Shown in pieces: positions 22,134-25,353 of a DNA stretch of 25,353 bases (within the stretch, counting starts at the first letter, position 1; every line of letters begins with the position of its first letter). The notes below the pieces were generated by a model. It was not told where the DNA came from and did no database searches. It was given only the letters and a program-made list of their open reading frames with translations. This DNA comes from an uncultured Gammaproteobacteria bacterium (lineage in GTDB: Bacteria > Pseudomonadota > Gammaproteobacteria > UBA9214), in the NCBI GenBank assembly GCA_905480065.1, contig CAJQOV010000154.1, positions 1 to 25,353 of the forward strand. Direction: 5' to 3'. The translations under genes and the position numbers were made by a program.

Positions 22134-23522
22134 ATGTCACGTCTGCTGATATCGGCAGCACACAAGTCCTCGGGCAAGACCACCGTCACCCTTGGACTGT
22201 GTGCGGCACTTGCAGCGCGCGGCCTGACTGTACAACCCTTCAAGAAGGGACCGGACTATATCGATCCGATGTGGCTGGGGCTGGCCGCCGGTCGTCCCTG
22301 CCACAATCTCGACTTCCACTGCATGTCACATGCGGAAATTCTCTCTACCGTGGGTCACTATTCAACCGGTAGTGACATCGCCCTCATCGAAGGCAACAAG
22401 GGCCTGTACGACGGTCTCGACCTGGACGGCAGCAACAGCAACGCGGCACTCGCCATCCTCACCCGCACACCGGTCATCCTGGTACTCGATGCGCGTGGCA
22501 TGACACGCGGCATTGCGCCCTTGATCCTTGGCTACCAGGCGTTCGACCGTGACATCTATATCGCAGGCGTCATCCTCAACCAGCTGGGCGGCAGCAGGCA
22601 CGAGGCAAAGCTGCGGGCCGTAATCGAGCATTACACCGACATCCCGGTGCTGGGCAGCGTGCACCACAACCCGTCCCTGGAAATCGTCGAGCGCCATCTC
22701 GGACTGATACCCAGTAACGAGGATAACGCCGCACGCGACAAGATCGGCCAGATCAGCGCACTCATCAGCACCCAGGTCGATCTGGACCGACTGTTATCAA
22801 TCGCCGCCAGCGCCCCGCAATTCGAATACCCGGCTATCGAATTACCGCAATGTACAGAGACGGGTAAAGTGCGGATCGGGATCGCACGCGATGCAGCATT
22901 CGGGTTTTACTATCCGGATGACCTCGATGCGCTGCAGCGTGCCGGCGCGGAACTGGTGCCGTTCAATACCCTGCAGGACAAGGTTTTGCCGAACATCGAT
23001 GGCCTGTTTATTGGTGGTGGCTTCCCGGAAAGCTGCATGCAGGCCCTGCAGGACAATCGTGAACTGCGCAGCGCGATTCGAATCGCAATCGAGCAGGGCC
23101 TGCCGACCTACGCGGAATGCGGTGGGCTGATGTACCTGTCACGCAGCCTCACCTGGCAGGGCAAAACCTGCGCAATGGCAGGTGTCATCCACGGCGACAT
23201 TGTCATGCATGAAAAACCCCAGGGCCGCGGTTATGTGCAGCTACGCGAAACAACGCAGGCGCCGTGGCCGGGCCCAAGGCCGGCAGCAACCATTGCCGCA
23301 CATGAATTTCATTACTCCAGCCTGACCGGACTGGAAGGTCCGCACGCCTATGCCTACCAGGTGCTGCGCGGTACCGGGATTGACGGGGTCCACGATGGAT
23401 TGCTGCTGTATAACCTGCTGGCCTGTTACAGCCACATGCGCGATTCTGCCCAGCACCACTGGGCACGACGCTTTGTCCAGTTTGTCCGTGACTGCAACCG
23501 GCAACCGGCCTCCGGGCATTGA
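22134..23522 (+). CDS. dsrN: DsrN, siroheme amidase (CbiA-like)
   Basis: This 462-residue protein resembles cobyrinic acid a,c-diamide synthase. The P-loop AAHKSSGKTTVTL lies at residues 8-20, with KKGPDYIDPMWL and the EGNKGLYDG switch following. The C-terminal class-I glutamine amidotransferase-like domain has nucleophile Cys329 (YAECGGLMYLS) and His390/His393 (AAHEFHYSS). DsrN is thought to amidate siroheme to the siroamide form bound by DsrAB, using ATP and glutamine. A true vitamin B12 enzyme is unlikely because of the operon position. The 47 nt gap after dsrP has a weak hairpin (22087-22104). Confidence 0.97.
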   Translation: MSRLLISAAHKSSGKTTVTLGLCAALAARGLTVQPFKKGPDYIDPMWLGLAAGRPCHNLDFHCMSHAEILSTVGHYSTGSDIALIEGNKGLYDGLDLDGSNSNAALAILTRTPVILVLDARGMTRGIAPLILGYQAFDRDIYIAGVILNQLGGSRHEAKLRAVIEHYTDIPVLGSVHHNPSLEIVERHLGLIPSNEDNAARDKIGQISALISTQVDLDRLLSIAASAPQFEYPAIELPQCTETGKVRIGIARDAAFGFYYPDDLDALQRAGAELVPFNTLQDKVLPNIDGLFIGGGFPESCMQALQDNRELRSAIRIAIEQGLPTYAECGGLMYLSRSLTWQGKTCAMAGVIHGDIVMHEKPQGRGYVQLRETTQAPWPGPRPAATIAAHEFHYSSLTGLEGPHAYAYQVLRGTGIDGVHDGLLLYNLLACYSHMRDSAQHHWARRFVQFVRDCNRQPASGH

Positions 23523-23525
23523 ATG

Positions 23526-23531
23526 TATAAT
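23526..23531 (+). promoter_or_regulatory. Possible internal -10 element before dsrR
   Basis: A perfect TATAAT overlaps the 3 nt after the dsrN stop and is followed by an AAGGAG ribosome binding site 5 nt before the dsrR ATG. No good -35 lies at 17 nt upstream, so an internal promoter for dsrR and the following kinase is only a possibility. Confidence 0.35.
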
Positions 23532-23557
23532 ACGCACCTGACAATCAAGGAGTTATC

Positions 23558-23878
23558 ATGATTACAATTACACCTGCAGCGGCCGGGCAAATCCGTGCTT
23601 CCGCCAAACAGGGCAACATGGAAGGCTTGCCCATGCGCATTGCGGCACGTCGCCAGACCGATGGCAGCATCCACTACGGTATGGGTTTTGATGACAATCA
23701 GCAGGAGGGCGACCTGCTTGTACACGTCGAAGATATCGATATCGTGATTGCCATGGCGAGCCAGCCACTGGTTGAGGGTATGACGGTTGATTATGTAGAG
23801 ATCGAGCCGGACTCCTTCCAGTTCATTTTCATGAACCCCAATGATGCGAATTACATTCCGCCGAAGAAAGGTGCCTGA
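23558..23878 (+). CDS. dsrR: DsrR, IscA-like regulatory protein without cysteines
   Basis: This 106-residue A-type (IscA-like) protein opens with MITITPAAAGQIRASAKQG and ends FMNPNDANYIPPKKGA. The three cysteines that bind Fe-S clusters in IscA are absent; the protein contains none. In A. vinosum DsrR was shown to lack iron and Fe-S binding and to affect post-transcriptional control of the dsr genes. A strong AAGGAG lies 5 nt before the ATG. It is the last gene of the standard order here, because dsrS lies elsewhere in the window. Confidence 0.96.
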   Translation: MITITPAAAGQIRASAKQGNMEGLPMRIAARRQTDGSIHYGMGFDDNQQEGDLLVHVEDIDIVIAMASQPLVEGMTVDYVEIEPDSFQFIFMNPNDANYIPPKKGA

Positions 23879-23907
23879 CGGATCCTGCCGGCCATTACAC
23901 GGAGCTG

Positions 23908-25353
23908 ATGAATATTCCAGCCTTCAAGCAACAACCGCAAGACTCAAGCATGCGCAACGCATTGCTGTTGCGCCTGGCCGGCATCGCAACGGTACTTGCC
24001 CTCGCGGTGCTGATTCTTGCACTCGGCTATGCATCAAACATCGATCCGCAAAACCGCACACTGCTCGCAGTGGTTCTGCTCGGCACCGGGCTGCTGTTGC
24101 TGCTTTCCCTGTTCTCTCTGGTTCAAAGACAGTTGCTGGAACCATTAAACCGGGTGCGTGACTGGGCTGCCCGGATCCGGAGCAACACCGGGACATCTCC
24201 CCTGATGACAGGTGCCGAGGTTACTTGCAGCGATCTTGCCGAAGACCTGAACAGTATCACCCGACGGCTGCACGGTACGTCCGACTACCAGCAAGCAACA
24301 GACAGCACTGAAACCGGCCTGGCAGAAAATGCAATGAAGATTCTCTACGACGTGGTGTGCAGCATCAACACCGCAAATAGCCTGGATGATCTGCTCACGC
24401 GCTTTCTTTATACCTTCAAGCGAATTACCCGGGCACACGGGGCTGCGGTATGGATAGAACACAACCGCCAGGAACCGGAGCTATGCGCCAGCAGTGGCAT
24501 TGACGAGAGTCTGCTGTTACCTGAACGGCACGACGTCAGACGCTGCCTGTACGAGCGCGCCTCCACCGAGGGCAAGATCTGGGTAGAGGAAAACCTGGAA
24601 AAGTGTGAAAAAATTGCCGGACGTCGATTCTTCGAAAAGGAAAACATCGGACTGGTTTCGGTGCCGATGCGCTACCGGGGCATGATTACCGGGGTAATCA
24701 ACCTGTTCCTGGATCGCTCAACCATTGACCGCATAGAGACAATCAAGCCGCTGCTCACCAGTATTGCACACCATCTCAGCATCGCAATCGAGCGCTATCA
24801 CAACGAAGAAGAAAACCGTGGTCACCTGATCAAGGAAGAACGTACACGGCTCGCTCACGAACTGCATGATTCACTGGCCCAAACACTGGCCAGTCTGCGT
24901 TTCCAGGTGCGTGTGCTTGATGAAACGCTGCACCAGGGTGACGAGAGCACCACATGGCAACAGCTGGAGCGGATTGAAAACAGTCTCGATGAGGCAAATA
25001 CCGAGCTGCGTGGCCTGATCGCGAATTTTCGCGCCCCGGCATACCAGCGTGGCCTGGTTCAGGCAATTGAGCAGATTGTCAGCCAGTTTCGCAATGAAAC
25101 CCGGATTCGCACTTATCTGCAGAAGGACTGCTATGCCAGCAGCTTCCCGAAAGATACCGAGACCCAGATTCTGCGTATAATACAGGAGGCGCTGTGGAAT
25201 ATACGCAAGCACAGTCACGCCAAGACGGTGCGCATTCTGCTCAGAGACAGCCCGGGTGACAAGTGCCACATTCTCATCGAGGACGACGGCGTGGGAATCA
25301 ACAAGCAGGTATACGGCTCGCCCGGCGAACATGTAGGACTTACCATCATGCGT
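23908..25353 (+). CDS. NarX-like sensor histidine kinase, C-terminus cut by window edge
   Basis: The frame from the ATG at 23908 is open for 482 codons to the window end. Two membrane helices (about 19-41 and 52-72) are joined by only about ten periplasmic residues, so there is no NarX periplasmic sensor. A HAMP-like linker and a GAF-type domain (about 138-298) follow, with Cys151, Cys193, Cys213 and Cys232. The HisKA_3 helix has ERTRLAHELHDSLAQTL (phospho-acceptor His320), and the ATPase part has N431 and EDDGVGI. It should signal to a LuxR/NarL-type regulator, perhaps encoded just downstream. It lies 29 nt after dsrR on the same strand with no terminator. Confidence 0.9.
   Translation, partial: MNIPAFKQQPQDSSMRNALLLRLAGIATVLALAVLILALGYASNIDPQNRTLLAVVLLGTGLLLLLSLFSLVQRQLLEPLNRVRDWAARIRSNTGTSPLMTGAEVTCSDLAEDLNSITRRLHGTSDYQQATDSTETGLAENAMKILYDVVCSINTANSLDDLLTRFLYTFKRITRAHGAAVWIEHNRQEPELCASSGIDESLLLPERHDVRRCLYERASTEGKIWVEENLEKCEKIAGRRFFEKENIGLVSVPMRYRGMITGVINLFLDRSTIDRIETIKPLLTSIAHHLSIAIERYHNEEENRGHLIKEERTRLAHELHDSLAQTLASLRFQVRVLDETLHQGDESTTWQQLERIENSLDEANTELRGLIANFRAPAYQRGLVQAIEQIVSQFRNETRIRTYLQKDCYASSFPKDTETQILRIIQEALWNIRKHSHAKTVRILLRDSPGDKCHILIEDDGVGINKQVYGSPGEHVGLTIMR

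Noticed and set aside
1..25353. tRNA, rRNA, insertion sequence or integrase
   Set aside because: No cloverleaf or rRNA-like stretch, no transposase or integrase protein and no target-site duplications were seen.

Overview
The window is a chromosomal segment of a sulfur-oxidizing bacterium, most likely a moderately GC-rich gammaproteobacterium. The main evidence is an intact dissimilatory sulfite reductase (dsr) operon in the gene order known from purple and other sulfur-oxidizing Gammaproteobacteria: dsrA-B-E-F-H-C-M-K-L-J-O-P-N-R (11306-23878, + strand). The presence of dsrEFH, dsrL and dsrR marks the oxidative (reverse) type of the pathway. I cannot name the genus from sequence alone.

Region 1 (1-1975, minus strand) is a compact operon read away from the rest: a Sel1-repeat protein, a protein I read as DsrS, glutaredoxin 3, and the first 34 codons of siroheme synthase CysG. 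Siroheme is the precursor of the DsrAB cofactor and DsrS is normally the last dsr gene, so this block looks like a displaced part of the dsr system.

Region 2 (1976-10818) is an accessory block of small and poorly known genes on both strands. It holds four dissimilar Fe(II)/2-oxoglutarate oxygenases (4374, 6222, 7247 and 9880 genes), a GNAT acetyltransferase, a DsrC-like protein without either functional cysteine, an orphan Cas6/Cmx6-type RAMP protein with no CRISPR array or other cas gene, and several hypothetical proteins. It also contains two terminator hairpins and dispersed extragenic repeats (6897-7240, 8325-8513).

Region 3 (10819-11305) is the dsr control region. It carries two CCCC-N-GGG dyads spaced about three helical turns apart and a leader hairpin.

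Region 4 (11306-23878) is the dsr operon. DsrEFH passes sulfane sulfur to DsrC. The transmembrane complex DsrMKJOP is thought to oxidize DsrC and load it with sulfur, and DsrAB with DsrL oxidizes the sulfur to sulfite. DsrN amidates siroheme, and DsrR is a regulator. Strong hairpins sit in the dsrA/dsrB, dsrC/dsrM and dsrK/dsrL gaps, suggesting mRNA processing or differential stability.

Region 5 (23908-end) is a NarX-like sensor histidine kinase, cut by the window edge, that follows dsrR by 29 nt without a terminator.
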